Below, piece after piece: positions 1-6,452 of a stretch of DNA of 14,196 nucleotides (its first letter is position 1; each line of letters starts with the position of its first letter). Source of the DNA: Verrucomicrobiales bacterium (lineage in GTDB: Bacteria > Verrucomicrobiota > Verrucomicrobiia > Limisphaerales > F1-80-MAGS106). The notes below the pieces were generated by a model that saw nothing but the letters and a program-made list of their open reading frames with translations, was not told the DNA's origin and made no database searches. A program made the translations under genes and the position numbers. Location of the stretch: NCBI GenBank assembly GCA_947487925.1, contig CANLCA010000014.1, positions 1-14,196 on the forward strand. Direction: 5' to 3'.

Positions 1-29
1 CGCCCCTCGGAGGGATGATCCAAGGGGCG
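1..29 (-). terminator. Possible hairpin terminator after the small minus-strand gene
   Basis: Positions 1-7 (CGCCCCT) and 23-29 (AGGGGCG) are perfect inverted repeats around a 15-nt loop, 17 nt beyond the stop codon of the minus-strand gene that ends at 46. The placement suits a transcription stop. Any T-run would lie outside the window, so intrinsic termination cannot be confirmed. Confidence 0.4.
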
Positions 30-45
30 CACGGATGCCGCTTCC

Positions 46-393
46 TTAACGAACGGCGGAGTCTGCTTTGCCTGGCGCGCTCGCCGTGCCCGTGTTTCGT
101 AACGCATTCTTGGGCAGGCTGGCTCGGTCGATCTTGCCTTTGAACTTCAACCGTCCGCCGTTCGCGGCCTTGATCTCTTCCACGGCCAGGACGAGCGAAC
201 AGCCGTCGAGTTTGTCGAGCTCGATGGCTTCCGCCTCGTCCTTCGTGGGAGTGTAATCAAAGGCCTGCTTCAGCTTCATCCCTTCGTGGGCATGCCGATC
301 CAAACAATTCAGAATCGTGACTTGTCGTTCGTCCCGAGTGTCACGAAACCAAACCTCATTGGAAACGCCCGCCACATAAACTTCGATTTTCAT
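46..393 (-). CDS. Small protein of unknown function (115 aa)
   Basis: I do not recognise this family. The start is well supported: a GGAGG Shine-Dalgarno sequence lies 6 nt upstream of the ATG. The protein opens with a beta-strand-like stretch (MKIEVYVAG), has an acidic middle around residues 50-65 (TKDEAEAIELDKLDG), and ends with a basic, low-complexity tail (from about residue 90). There is no signal peptide and no membrane segment, so a cytoplasmic location is likely. It is transcribed divergently from the HicB-like gene at 760 and is separated from it by a 366-bp gap holding a large palindrome. In this accessory neighbourhood it may be cargo of a mobile region, but that is inference only. 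Confidence 0.7.
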   Translation of the reverse strand: MKIEVYVAGVSNEVWFRDTRDERQVTILNCLDRHAHEGMKLKQAFDYTPTKDEAEAIELDKLDGCSLVLAVEEIKAANGGRLKFKGKIDRASLPKNALRNTGTASAPGKADSAVR

Positions 394-399
394 AACTTT

Positions 400-404
400 C
401 CTCC
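400..404 (-). promoter_or_regulatory. Strong Shine-Dalgarno sequence (GGAGG)
   Basis: CCTCC on the plus strand reads GGAGG on the minus strand, 6 nt before the ATG whose first base is 393. It fixes the start of the 115-aa gene. It is one of the few clear ribosome binding sites in the window. Confidence 0.7.
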
Positions 405-492
405 ATGATCGCGGCCAAGTTGTGAATCCCCACGTTGGCCGCCACGTCGGGATACTCCTGCGCGGAACATTGCGACAAGACGCCGCGTGCCC

Positions 493-649
493 CTCCAGGA
501 ATTCGTTTGGCCGCTCCTTTTAGCCCCCGGCCCCATTTTTCCGTCGTTTCCGAGTTGTGCGCCGCGAAGGATTCGCAAGCGTTCGCGGCGCTGGGTGTGA
601 AAGGACAGAAAAATGGGGAGTCGCCCGCGGTCAAACCAATTCCCGGAGC
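493..649. repeat. Large imperfect palindrome, MITE-like or structured-RNA element
   Basis: Three nested pairs of arms can be read directly. Outer: 493-514 against 628-649, 19 of 22 positions complementary. Middle: 531-541 (CCCCATTTTTC) against 609-619 (GAAAAATGGGG), perfect over 11. Inner: 559-568 (GCGCCGCGAA) against 582-591 (TTCGCGGCGC), perfect over 10, with a 13-nt loop. The spacers between middle and inner arms are both 17 nt (542-558 and 592-608) and partly complementary next to the middle arms. It lies in the gap between two divergent genes. Either strand of RNA could fold into one long hairpin. It resembles a non-autonomous mobile repeat more than a simple terminator, since it is 157 bp long. 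No target duplication was found. Confidence 0.75.
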
Positions 650-759
650 CGTCCCGCTCGCGGCGGCGTGGTGACGAGGCTTGCGACCCACCCGAGTCTG
701 GAATAACGTGCGGGAGCAATGAGACCATTTTGGGCCATGCCTGCTCAACCGCCCCGCCC

Positions 760-1029
760 ATGAAACTCGAATATACCGTCCAGATCTGGCGAGAGGACAA
801 GCAGTTCGTCGCCCGTGCGTGGCCGATAGACGTTGCCAGTTCCGGGGAAACACCCGAGGCCGCGCGACTTGCTGTTGATGAAGCCGTGACAACCTTCGTC
901 CTGGCGGCATCCGACCACGGAACATTGCAAGATGTCCTGGAAGAGTCTGGATACCACCTGGTGCTCGGAGAGTGGAAACGCCCGGAGTGGAGCAGCATCG
1001 AGCACCGCAGCGTCTTGGTGGAAGTGTAA
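760..1029 (+). CDS. HicB-family antitoxin-like protein
   Basis: An 89-residue protein with the HicB-like layout: an N-terminal beta-alpha unit (MKLEYTVQIW then KQFVARAWPI), a GETPEAARLAVDEAV segment that matches the 'S-x-G-x-T-xx-EA' pattern of HicB proteins, and a variable C-terminus. HicB proteins neutralise the HicA mRNA interferase by binding its active site. The start at 760 is chosen because the HicB similarity begins exactly there; the frame is open 49 codons further up, but that stretch runs into the palindrome and looks non-coding. No Shine-Dalgarno is visible. It stands 66 nt before a second, shorter hicB that has its own hicA. This copy has no toxin gene directly behind it, so it is either an orphan antitoxin or a third part of the same locus. 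Confidence 0.7.
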   Translation: MKLEYTVQIWREDKQFVARAWPIDVASSGETPEAARLAVDEAVTTFVLAASDHGTLQDVLEESGYHLVLGEWKRPEWSSIEHRSVLVEV

Positions 1030-1058
1030 GCCGCACGAGCACGTATGGTGAGAGCCGC

Positions 1059-1087
1059 TTGCCGCACTCTGCTTTTGTCAGTAACAT
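1059..1087 (+). promoter_or_regulatory. Candidate sigma70-type promoter of hicBA
   Basis: TTGCCG (1059-1064) and TAACAT (1082-1087) are spaced by 17 nt; each matches four of six consensus bases. The -10 box ends only 8 nt before the hicB ATG at 1096, so a transcript from here would be almost leaderless. That fits the absence of a Shine-Dalgarno in front of hicB. The evidence is sequence match only. Confidence 0.35.
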
Positions 1088-1095
1088 GATTCGAA

Positions 1096-1299
1096 ATGAA
1101 ATTCCGCTTGTTAGTCGAGTTTGACCCGGAGTGCCAACGCTGGTCGGCGGTTTTCCCGGATTTGCCCGGTTGCGCCTCGGCAGGGGACACGGAGGCCGAG
1201 GCCGTCGAAAACGCCCACGAGGCGCTGGAGTTGTGGTTCGAACCCTCCCCGCTCGAAGTGAAGACCGGAGCGAAACTCATCGAGCTTTCCCTGCCCTGA
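1096..1299 (+). CDS. hicB: HicB-family antitoxin
   Basis: A 67-residue protein with a clear HicB core: MKFRLLVEFD, then FPDLPGCASAGDT (residues 20-32) and the EAEAVENAHEALELW helix. The PDLPGC-x-SxGDT pattern is the hallmark of the family. It lacks the C-terminal DNA-binding domain of longer HicB proteins, so autoregulation, if any, would depend on another protein. The stop codon overlaps the first codon of the downstream hicA, which indicates one transcript and translational coupling. The order antitoxin then toxin is the reverse of the E. coli hicAB locus but is common in other bacteria. Confidence 0.85.
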   Translation: MKFRLLVEFDPECQRWSAVFPDLPGCASAGDTEAEAVENAHEALELWFEPSPLEVKTGAKLIELSLP

Positions 1300-1514
1300 G
1301 CAAGAAGCTTCCAGTTTGCGACGCTCATGATGTTGGACGCGTGCTGAATCGGCACGGGTTCCTCATGATTTCCCAAAAGGGGAGTCACCAAAAATGGCAC
1401 CACCCGGACGGCCGCCAAGTCATCGTGGCTGGACATGGCAGCAAACCGATTCCCCCCGGAACGCTGAAAGCGATCATCCAAGGGAGCGGCCTCGACGCGG
1501 ATGATTTCAGATAG
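1296..1514 (+). CDS. hicA: HicA-family mRNA interferase toxin
   Basis: A 72-residue product with the HicA double-stranded-RNA-binding-like fold: KLPVCDAHDVGRVLNRHGF, then the catalytic-type motif QKGSHQKW with His31, and a tail PIPPGTLKAIIQGSGL typical of the family. HicA toxins cleave mRNA and stop growth when HicB is lost. The homology begins at the CTG at 1296, which overlaps the hicB stop (CTGA). No in-frame ATG exists at the right place; ATGs at 1327 and 1330 are out of frame, and the frame upstream inside hicB is a shadow. So a CTG start reached by termination-reinitiation is the best reading. Active-site residues are present, so the toxin looks functional. Confidence 0.85.
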   Translation: MSKKLPVCDAHDVGRVLNRHGFLMISQKGSHQKWHHPDGRQVIVAGHGSKPIPPGTLKAIIQGSGLDADDFR

Positions 1515-1564
1515 GATTCCGCTCCCCCTGCCCAGGTGAAGCGAGTTGAGCCGACCGGCGGATC

Positions 1565-1801
1565 TCATTTCGCCCGTCCCTTCGACGGCTCGCCCGTTGA
1601 TTCCACTATGGCCACAATTGCGGCCCGCAGCGGAGCACTCAGGTCATCCCAAGCGGCAACGATCCTTCGCAGTTCCGACGGGAGAACTTTTTCCTGTGCG
1701 CGTATTTGTGTATACCCTGTTTGGGACGATGACGGAATACACTGCGAATCAACAGCTTGCGAAATTGATGTCGAGGGTTCGAATCCCTTGGCTCGCTCCA
1801 A
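1565..1801 (-). pseudogene. Integrase-tail-like remnant joined to a tRNA 3' end
   Basis: The open frame begins with MERAKGFEPSTS, which is simply the reverse complement of a tRNA T-arm and acceptor end. This kind of peptide is a known artefact next to integration sites. The rest contains ELRRIVAAWDDLSAPLRAAI followed by VAIVES, a pattern I associate with C-terminal tails of tyrosine recombinases and nearby proteins in Planctomycetes and Verrucomicrobia. No catalytic R-H-R-Y domain is present upstream on the minus strand; that DNA (1801-2400) has stops in all frames. I therefore call it a decayed remnant, not a working gene. The integrase assignment is from memory of the motif and is uncertain. 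Confidence 0.4.
1766..1800 (+). other. tRNA-Gly-like 3' end fragment (putative attachment site)
   Basis: The stretch carries a complete T-arm (GAGGG, loop TTCGAAT, CCCTT), a 3' acceptor strand GGCTCGC (1790-1796), a T discriminator and CCA (1798-1800). A T discriminator and the GATGTCGAGG lead-in fit bacterial tRNA-Gly(GCC) best; tRNA-Cys is the alternative. The matching 5' acceptor half (GCGAGCC), D-arm and a clean anticodon arm are missing upstream, so this is not a functional tRNA. Duplicated tRNA 3' ends are left by phage and island integrases, so this is a likely att site edge. Confidence 0.6.
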
Positions 1802-2414
1802 TCCTTCTTCTTAATTCCCAAACGCTTACCCGGATAGCGGCGGTGTATACAACCGTTATTTATGTTTCGTGACCGTGCGCGATAAGTGTATAAATACCCT
1901 ATAACCATTGATTATAATGCACATTGTCAGGATTTTATCAAATGTCATGGAAATGAACAGAAACGCAATTGCACTGCAGCGGTCTGTCGCACTTCGGGAA
2001 AACCATTGATGGAGGATTCGGACCGCGCGAGGAGCTAGCTGACCTACTTTGGCATATGTTTTTCTGCGGTGGAATGCGTCGCTTTTTTGCCCCTTCGCAA
2101 ACTGACGCCCCCCTCCCCGTGCCCCATGCTTTGTTGTCGGCAACTGCCGACAGGACGAGTGACATTAGTCATATTAATACATATATATAATACATGCTAC
2201 TAACATCTTCCAAGCGACTCCTTCTGTATATGTCGGCAAACCTCTCGCCCGGTTCCCTATGTGTTTCCTTCAATGCACTCTCGCTCTTGTATCCGCCGTC
2301 GTGTACTCGCTGGTCGTTGCGATCGTTCCTGGGGCATCCTGGGGTGGTTACAGCTTGATCGCAGCTCGCGGGAAGAGGAGGATACGCCCCATGTTCACCC
2401 CGTTGCGTCTCTTG
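1802..2414. other. AT-rich gap with no convincing gene
   Basis: About 610 bp in which short open frames on both strands show no protein-like pattern. Two AT-rich islands (about 1840-1970 and 2160-2240) contrast with GC-rich surroundings. GTGTATA occurs at 1843 and 1886, and once more before the tRNA fragment at 1708. TGTCGGCAA occurs at 2135 and again near 2230. The stretch is consistent with decayed mobile DNA. Confidence 0.5.
2135..2152. repeat. Perfect hairpin TGTCGGC-AACT-GCCGACA
   Basis: Two 7-nt arms (2135-2141 and 2146-2152) around a 4-nt loop. The same half-site with AA following occurs again at about 2230. It has no T-run on either side, so a terminator is unlikely. An operator or a recombination site is possible. 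Confidence 0.45.
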
Positions 2415-2848
2415 TCATTGTGTTCTTGCCTGGGTTTCCCTTCGATGGCACTTCAGTGCCCGCAGGAAAGCCGCGACTAGGGGCAGGAGATCCAGTGGTT
2501 CGAAAATCTGGAAGTTGCGCTTGTGGCCGGCCACCAACTCGTCGCTGGCGGCCTCGGGAAATCGCCCGAGTCGATTGCCGCCCGTCCCGCAGGCGCGCAT
2601 GGGATTCAGGATAATTTCGTGAAAGTTTGACGTCATGTTGACGGCACCCTTTTTCGTAGCGGGCATGATAGAGAATTTGCTCCAGCCAGCCGTCGGTCAC
2701 CTTGATGCCACATGCTTTGGTCCACGCTGAACCCGGAGTGTTTCCATGAGCGGATGTTCTGGACCACCTCTTCGGTGATCTTCCCTTGGGCCAGCAAGAG
2801 CTTGAACGACTGTACCGATCTCTGCTTCATCACTCCGCAGGAATCCAT
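2415..2848 (-). pseudogene. IS91-type transposase remnant, frameshifted
   Basis: Pieces in different minus-strand frames line up with the C-terminal half of IS91-like (Y2-type, HUH) transposases. From 2848 downward: GKITEEVVQNIRSWKHSGFS, matching the 'SW-[RK]HSGFSV' landmark; then, in another frame, KVTDGWLEQILYHARYEKGC, resembling 'VTD...VLYRAEK.GCR'; then RNFQIFEPLDLLPLVAAF in a third frame, matching 'RNFEVFDPLDFLAEV'. Such enzymes move IS91 elements by rolling-circle transposition. The reading frame is broken at least twice, and the N-terminal zinc-finger and HUH/Y2 catalytic region is absent. No terminal oriIS/terIS could be recognised. Confidence 0.6.
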
Positions 2849-2950
2849 TCACTGCGTGCGAGCGGGTTGGTCTTCGCTTTCTCGAAGCGCTCGTGGATCT
2901 GCGGCCACACCAGCGAGGTGCCGATCAGAAACGAGTGGAGAAATGGAGCT
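2849..2950 (-). other. Short stretch between transposase remnant and TPR gene
   Basis: On the minus strand an open segment reads TSLVWPQIHERFEKAKTNPL and ends in stops just before the transposase remnant. It looks protein-like, but I cannot assign it and it does not match the transposase part expected here. It may be the tail of another lost gene. Confidence 0.25.
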
Positions 2951-4861
2951 TCATTTCGCCCCTGACACGCTCGGGTCTTTTCTCATCACAAGATCGAGAT
3001 GTCCCAATTCCCGGAGTTGTTCCGGCGATAGTCGTGAGAGGTTGACAAGTTTGCGGTGCTCCCGCGCCTTCGGCCAGCGTTTCAAGTTCACAAAGGCTTC
3101 AAACGCAGAAAAGTGCAGTGCATCCCACTCCTGCGGACTCAGTGGTGAATTTGAGGCAGCCTCCAAAATGTTTACCGAGTCATCCCAACGGCCGCTTAAG
3201 TTCAATGCGGCAGCGCGGTTCAATTTCACACTAGAAAGATCCGGATTCCGCAAGCTGAGATCGAATGTCCGCGCGACTGCCTCCTCCGGGGAGATCCGCG
3301 CAAAACAGAGAGCTGCGGTGTAATTGATTTGTGCCCGAAGATCCTGCGGTCTGAGGGCGAGCGCGGCCTGGGTCGACTCCAGCAACAGCGCACTGTCTTC
3401 TGATGCGAGTGCGGCCGAATTCATAGCTTCGAAAAGTTCATAGGTTTTCACCTCTCGCGCTCGTTGTTCCTTGAGAATGGAACTGGCCACCTTGGCAAAG
3501 CCGAGCCGGACCAGTTCGCGGGAAATCTCGATCGCAACGGATTGAGCATGAATTCCCGCCGCTGCAACCTCTTCAAACGCGCGCAAGGCCTGCTCCGAGC
3601 GCTTCTCCCCCACAAAAGCCCGGCCTTCGGCATAAAAGCTCATCCCCCGAAATCGCGACGGAAAAGCCTTGTCCGTGCGCAACCGCAGCGCCAGTTCCTG
3701 CAGAGGCGACCAATTTGCTTCATCCACCAACATTGAAATATAGCCCATCCACAACTCCTCAACTGGGGGGAATTGCTCCAACCACTTTGGGAGAGCACTT
3801 CTCAACGTCTTGTTCATTCCCAGAAGCTGGTATGTGCGAACCAGCATGAAAACTTCAGGCAAATCACGAGGCGATGCCCTGTAAGCCTCGGCGATCGATA
3901 CGGCCTTAGCCTTTTTACCTTGGCCGGCGAGTAGAACCCAACCACGCACATGCTCACCCAGCCTCGCTGCTCCAGTTTGCTCAAGACGTTGAAGCGCCTC
4001 CCAGTACTTTTCCACATTCCTTTGGTGTTCGTGAACCGCAAGTGCCAGCCTCAGCGCCACGGTTCCAAGAACCGGATCGTCGAAGGCATTGCTCAGGGCA
4101 ACATCTGGGCTTGTGGAATCGACTTGTTTTCCTCCCCAGCCTGCCGTGTAAGCGCGGTAGTAAAGAATCAGTACCTTGTCCGGGGCAAAACGAGCCGTGC
4201 CGCCCAGTCTTCCCCATTCCGCAATAAACTGCCCGATCAATCTCTGATCGAAAAGGGCCTTCAAATAAAAGCGCGCCAACAGTGTGGACGTGGTCACCAT
4301 TCCAGGATTCTTCCCGAGAATCTCAAGCGATACGGCCCCGGCTTCCAGTCGATCCAGGACGTGGACCGCGAGTTCCAAGTCTTCCATGTTTCCGGGAGAG
4401 AGTTCCTGAAGCCATACAGAATATTGCAACAGAATCGCCGAAGTCGATGGCGATAAGGGAAATCTTTCCCCTGCCTTCAGAAATCGGCGCAGGATCAGAA
4501 GGTCCCCTGGGTTGTTCGCGAGCGCCATCTGATACCCAACCAGTGCCTGGTCCGTTTTTCCAGCCAGTAACTCTTTCTCAGCGCTCCTCAAGAGCGCTCT
4601 TGCCTGGAGCCAATCCAACACGGAAATGCGAATCTCGCGTTCGAGACCCTTGGGAGCGACATTCCACACCTTTGGCAGCGAAAGCCCGACCGTCAAAACC
4701 GTGGCAACCAATCCAAAACATGCGAAACGGAACCAGGACGAAGAAAACCAAACACGCACACTGAACTGAAGGGCCGGAAATCCTACTAATCGGTTGATGA
4801 TTTTACGTCGTACTAATCGTACTATTCGCTTGATGAATGTACGTTGCGTGGCACCTTTCAT
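2951..4861 (-). CDS. Membrane-anchored helical-repeat (TPR-like) protein
   Basis: A 636-residue protein. The first 45 residues are very basic (KRIVRLVRRK), followed by one membrane segment at about 45-64 (FACFGLVATVLTVGLSL), so the N-terminus stays inside and the large remainder is periplasmic. From about residue 85 on it is almost entirely amphipathic helices with TPR-type signatures, for example DQALVGYQMALANNPGDLLI (106-125), SEQALRAFEEVAAAG, and QAALALRPQDLRAQINYTAA. TPR scaffolds mediate protein-protein contacts. No enzymatic motif is visible, so its specific role is unknown. The ATG is taken as start because the basic-then-hydrophobic anchor follows it; the Shine-Dalgarno is weak. The basic leader is encoded by an imperfect DNA repeat (around 4785-4850). 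It stands alone, with no neighbour close enough to form an operon. Confidence 0.85.
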   Translation of the reverse strand: MKGATQRTFIKRIVRLVRRKIINRLVGFPALQFSVRVWFSSSWFRFACFGLVATVLTVGLSLPKVWNVAPKGLEREIRISVLDWLQARALLRSAEKELLAGKTDQALVGYQMALANNPGDLLILRRFLKAGERFPLSPSTSAILLQYSVWLQELSPGNMEDLELAVHVLDRLEAGAVSLEILGKNPGMVTTSTLLARFYLKALFDQRLIGQFIAEWGRLGGTARFAPDKVLILYYRAYTAGWGGKQVDSTSPDVALSNAFDDPVLGTVALRLALAVHEHQRNVEKYWEALQRLEQTGAARLGEHVRGWVLLAGQGKKAKAVSIAEAYRASPRDLPEVFMLVRTYQLLGMNKTLRSALPKWLEQFPPVEELWMGYISMLVDEANWSPLQELALRLRTDKAFPSRFRGMSFYAEGRAFVGEKRSEQALRAFEEVAAAGIHAQSVAIEISRELVRLGFAKVASSILKEQRAREVKTYELFEAMNSAALASEDSALLLESTQAALALRPQDLRAQINYTAALCFARISPEEAVARTFDLSLRNPDLSSVKLNRAAALNLSGRWDDSVNILEAASNSPLSPQEWDALHFSAFEAFVNLKRWPKAREHRKLVNLSRLSPEQLRELGHLDLVMRKDPSVSGAK

Positions 4862-5716
4862 TCACTGGGTAATCCCTGTATAGAAGATCCCCCACCCCAC
4901 CCCGCAAAGTCAACTCAAAAAGGGAAGTTCTAAAGCACCCCAAATTCACCGGTTGTCCAAGGGTTTGAAGGTTCTGCGCGTCAGTCGGCAACCGGGTCTG
5001 CATATTGCCGAAAATCTCTGGAATGTTGAGGCAAAGGCAGACAGCGACCAGGCAGGCCAGCACTGTTGCCTCCGTTCTCAAGCCCAAGTGCCTTAGACCT
5101 TCGCCTGGGTCGCATCGCATCTGCATCGCCCGCCAGGGTGTGTGAGACTGTCCCCAGGCTTCCAAACACAAGACCCTCGCGATGAACAAATCCGGCACTC
5201 TTCCTTGGTCTTTTTCTTTCCCTTGATTCGATTCGGAATCGAGTCTGCTGTTTCACAACTTCCACCAAGATTTTAGATTCCGTCGACCATCTGACAAATT
5301 GCGTTGTGTGGGAAGAGAATCCGGTGCGGCACCAACAAAAACCAACTTGAAGTTGATTGATTACGATTTCATGCTCAATAGTGGCTTTACGTGGATTAGA
5401 ATGCCATCAATTTGCTAAAGTTATGGCCTAAATTGCCGTTGCTATGACTGAAGACGCCAGATATTCCATCCTCTCCTCGACTGATGACTGGGAGCTTGCT
5501 TAAGCCAGAACAATCCATGAGTCGGCAACGAAACAACAAGGAGCCCAAGTCTATTAGACTTATCGAGATGAGGGGTCCATTTCCCTCACCCGTTCCAACT
5601 TCTGTAACGTCCACGGCTTCAATTTGTTAATCACTGGGAAGTAAATCTCAGGCAGGAATTGGGAAGATGTTTGAAAAGTAACAAATAGTAAAAATGCCCA
5701 GAAATCGAGTTTTACT
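4862..5716. other. Gene-free stretch of about 0.85 kb
   Basis: Open frames here are short, biased and overlap the TPR gene start or each other; none has family motifs or a ribosome binding site. The part from about 4900 to 5280 is GC-rich and open in two minus-strand frames, as expected for a decayed gene or dispersed repeat. From 5280 to 5716 it is more AT-rich. A small palindrome CGATTC-G-GAATCG lies at 5229-5241. The promoter of the TPR gene should lie just above 4861, but no clear boxes were found. Confidence 0.5.
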
Positions 5717-5760
5717 AAAAAGCAACAAGGGCAACGCGCGAGTCGCACGTTGCCCTTGTT
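5717..5760 (-). terminator. Strong intrinsic terminator of the PEP-CTERM gene
   Basis: Perfect 13-bp arms (AACAAGGGCAACG at 5724-5736, CGTTGCCCTTGTT at 5748-5760) with an 11-nt loop. Read on the minus strand, the hairpin is followed after two bases by five T residues (5721-5717). It lies 18 nt past the stop codon of the PEP-CTERM frame and is a textbook rho-independent terminator. Confidence 0.85.
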
Positions 5761-5778
5761 AATCAAAGTCACGGCAGA

Positions 5779-6147
5779 TCAAGCCTTCTTCAGGCGGCGG
5801 CGGGCGAAGGCGAATCCAACCATCGCCAGTCCGGTGCCCAGTCCCACGGTGGCCGGCTCGGGAACGGCCGCTGTGTTCACTATCTGCCACTGGCCGATAA
5901 CCCCACCCAAGGGAGAGGCAAGAGAAACCTCACTGCCTACTCGGATGTCCCCCATGGAGCCGTTGGGCATCTGGAACAAGTACCATGTTGGATTGCTAAC
6001 CGACGTGGCAGCGATGACAATTAGAATTCCCCACTCTGGACGCATGGAAACATGAATGAACATTGGTGAAGGGATGGCCCCCCTCCGGTGGAGCGGAGGT
6101 CTGGATTGAATGGTCCGGCATTCGGCCCAGCTCACGTGCCAGTTCAT
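5779..6147 (-). CDS. PEP-CTERM sorting domain protein, N-terminally truncated
   Basis: The C-terminus is a complete PEP-CTERM signal: VPEP at residues 95-98, a hydrophobic span at about 101-114 (VGLGTGLAMVGFAF) and a basic tail RRRLKK. Exosortase (EpsH-type) recognises this signal, and the protein is then released or anchored outside the inner membrane. The preceding part (about residues 40-92: ILIVIAATSV, WYLFQMPNG, GQWQIVNTAA) resembles the end of a secreted beta-rich domain. The first 35 residues look non-coding (Arg/Pro/His-rich) and there is no signal peptide, which every exported PEP-CTERM protein needs. So the gene seems to have lost its 5' part, though its terminator is intact. No exosortase is in the window. 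Confidence 0.75.
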   Translation of the reverse strand: MNWHVSWAECRTIQSRPPLHRRGAIPSPMFIHVSMRPEWGILIVIAATSVSNPTWYLFQMPNGSMGDIRVGSEVSLASPLGGVIGQWQIVNTAAVPEPATVGLGTGLAMVGFAFARRRLKKA

Positions 6148-6162
6148 TCGGTTGGTCAGATA

Positions 6163-6333
6163 CTACTTCGACCACAAGACACTCTGGCGCGTCGCGCGGC
6201 CGTGCGGCTGACAATCTCGGAAACCTGTTTCCGTTCTTGGTTGACGGACAAGGCGGAGGGCGGCATCCAAAGCCTCCGTTTCGTTGGGGTAGGAATCAAA
6301 CCGGCGCTTGCCTAGGGCGTAGTTTGCCACCAT
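6163..6333 (-). pseudogene. Possible integrase N-terminal fragment beside tRNA-Arg
   Basis: A 56-codon open frame starting ATG at 6333. Its first 30 residues (YALGKRRFDSYPNETEALDA) resemble the arm-binding N-terminus of Verrucomicrobia tyrosine recombinases, where a 'GKRR-x-xSY-xT-xxAL-xAA' pattern is common. The rest (PRTETGFRDCQPHGRATRQS) looks like frameshifted noise. A stop codon lies directly before the ATG, and one frame over the upstream DNA reads ARSRPAGTVKWWQTTP, which could be the missing start. It lies 120 bp beyond the 3' end of tRNA-Arg, the usual place for an integrase gene. The homology is from memory and may be wrong. Confidence 0.35.
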
Positions 6334-6452
6334 TTAACCGTCCCCGCCGGACGGGATCTTGCGCCGGTAAACGGAAACGCGCCCAAGTTCCACTTTTTAC
6401 AAAAAAACGGAAAAGACTATCAGGATGCTGTGTAAACCTCTGATTATCAACG

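Noticed and set aside
390..1568. A 392-codon open frame on the minus strand, and a 243-codon one at 356-1087
   Set aside because: They run antisense to the Hic genes and through the palindrome, have Arg/Ser-rich low-information sequence and no family motif. They are shadows of GC-rich coding DNA.
1741..1800. A complete tRNA gene
   Set aside because: Only the T-arm and 3' acceptor strand are present; the complementary 5' acceptor GCGAGCC, a D-arm and a clean anticodon arm are missing.
3950..4764. Plus-strand frames of 160-168 codons opposite the TPR-like gene
   Set aside because: No motif or ribosome binding site; the minus-strand 636-residue frame explains the openness.
4803..5268. Minus-strand frames of 95-131 codons upstream of the TPR-like gene
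   Set aside because: Two frames overlap each other, one runs into the TPR gene, and neither has a recognisable domain or ribosome binding site. A decayed repeat cannot be excluded.
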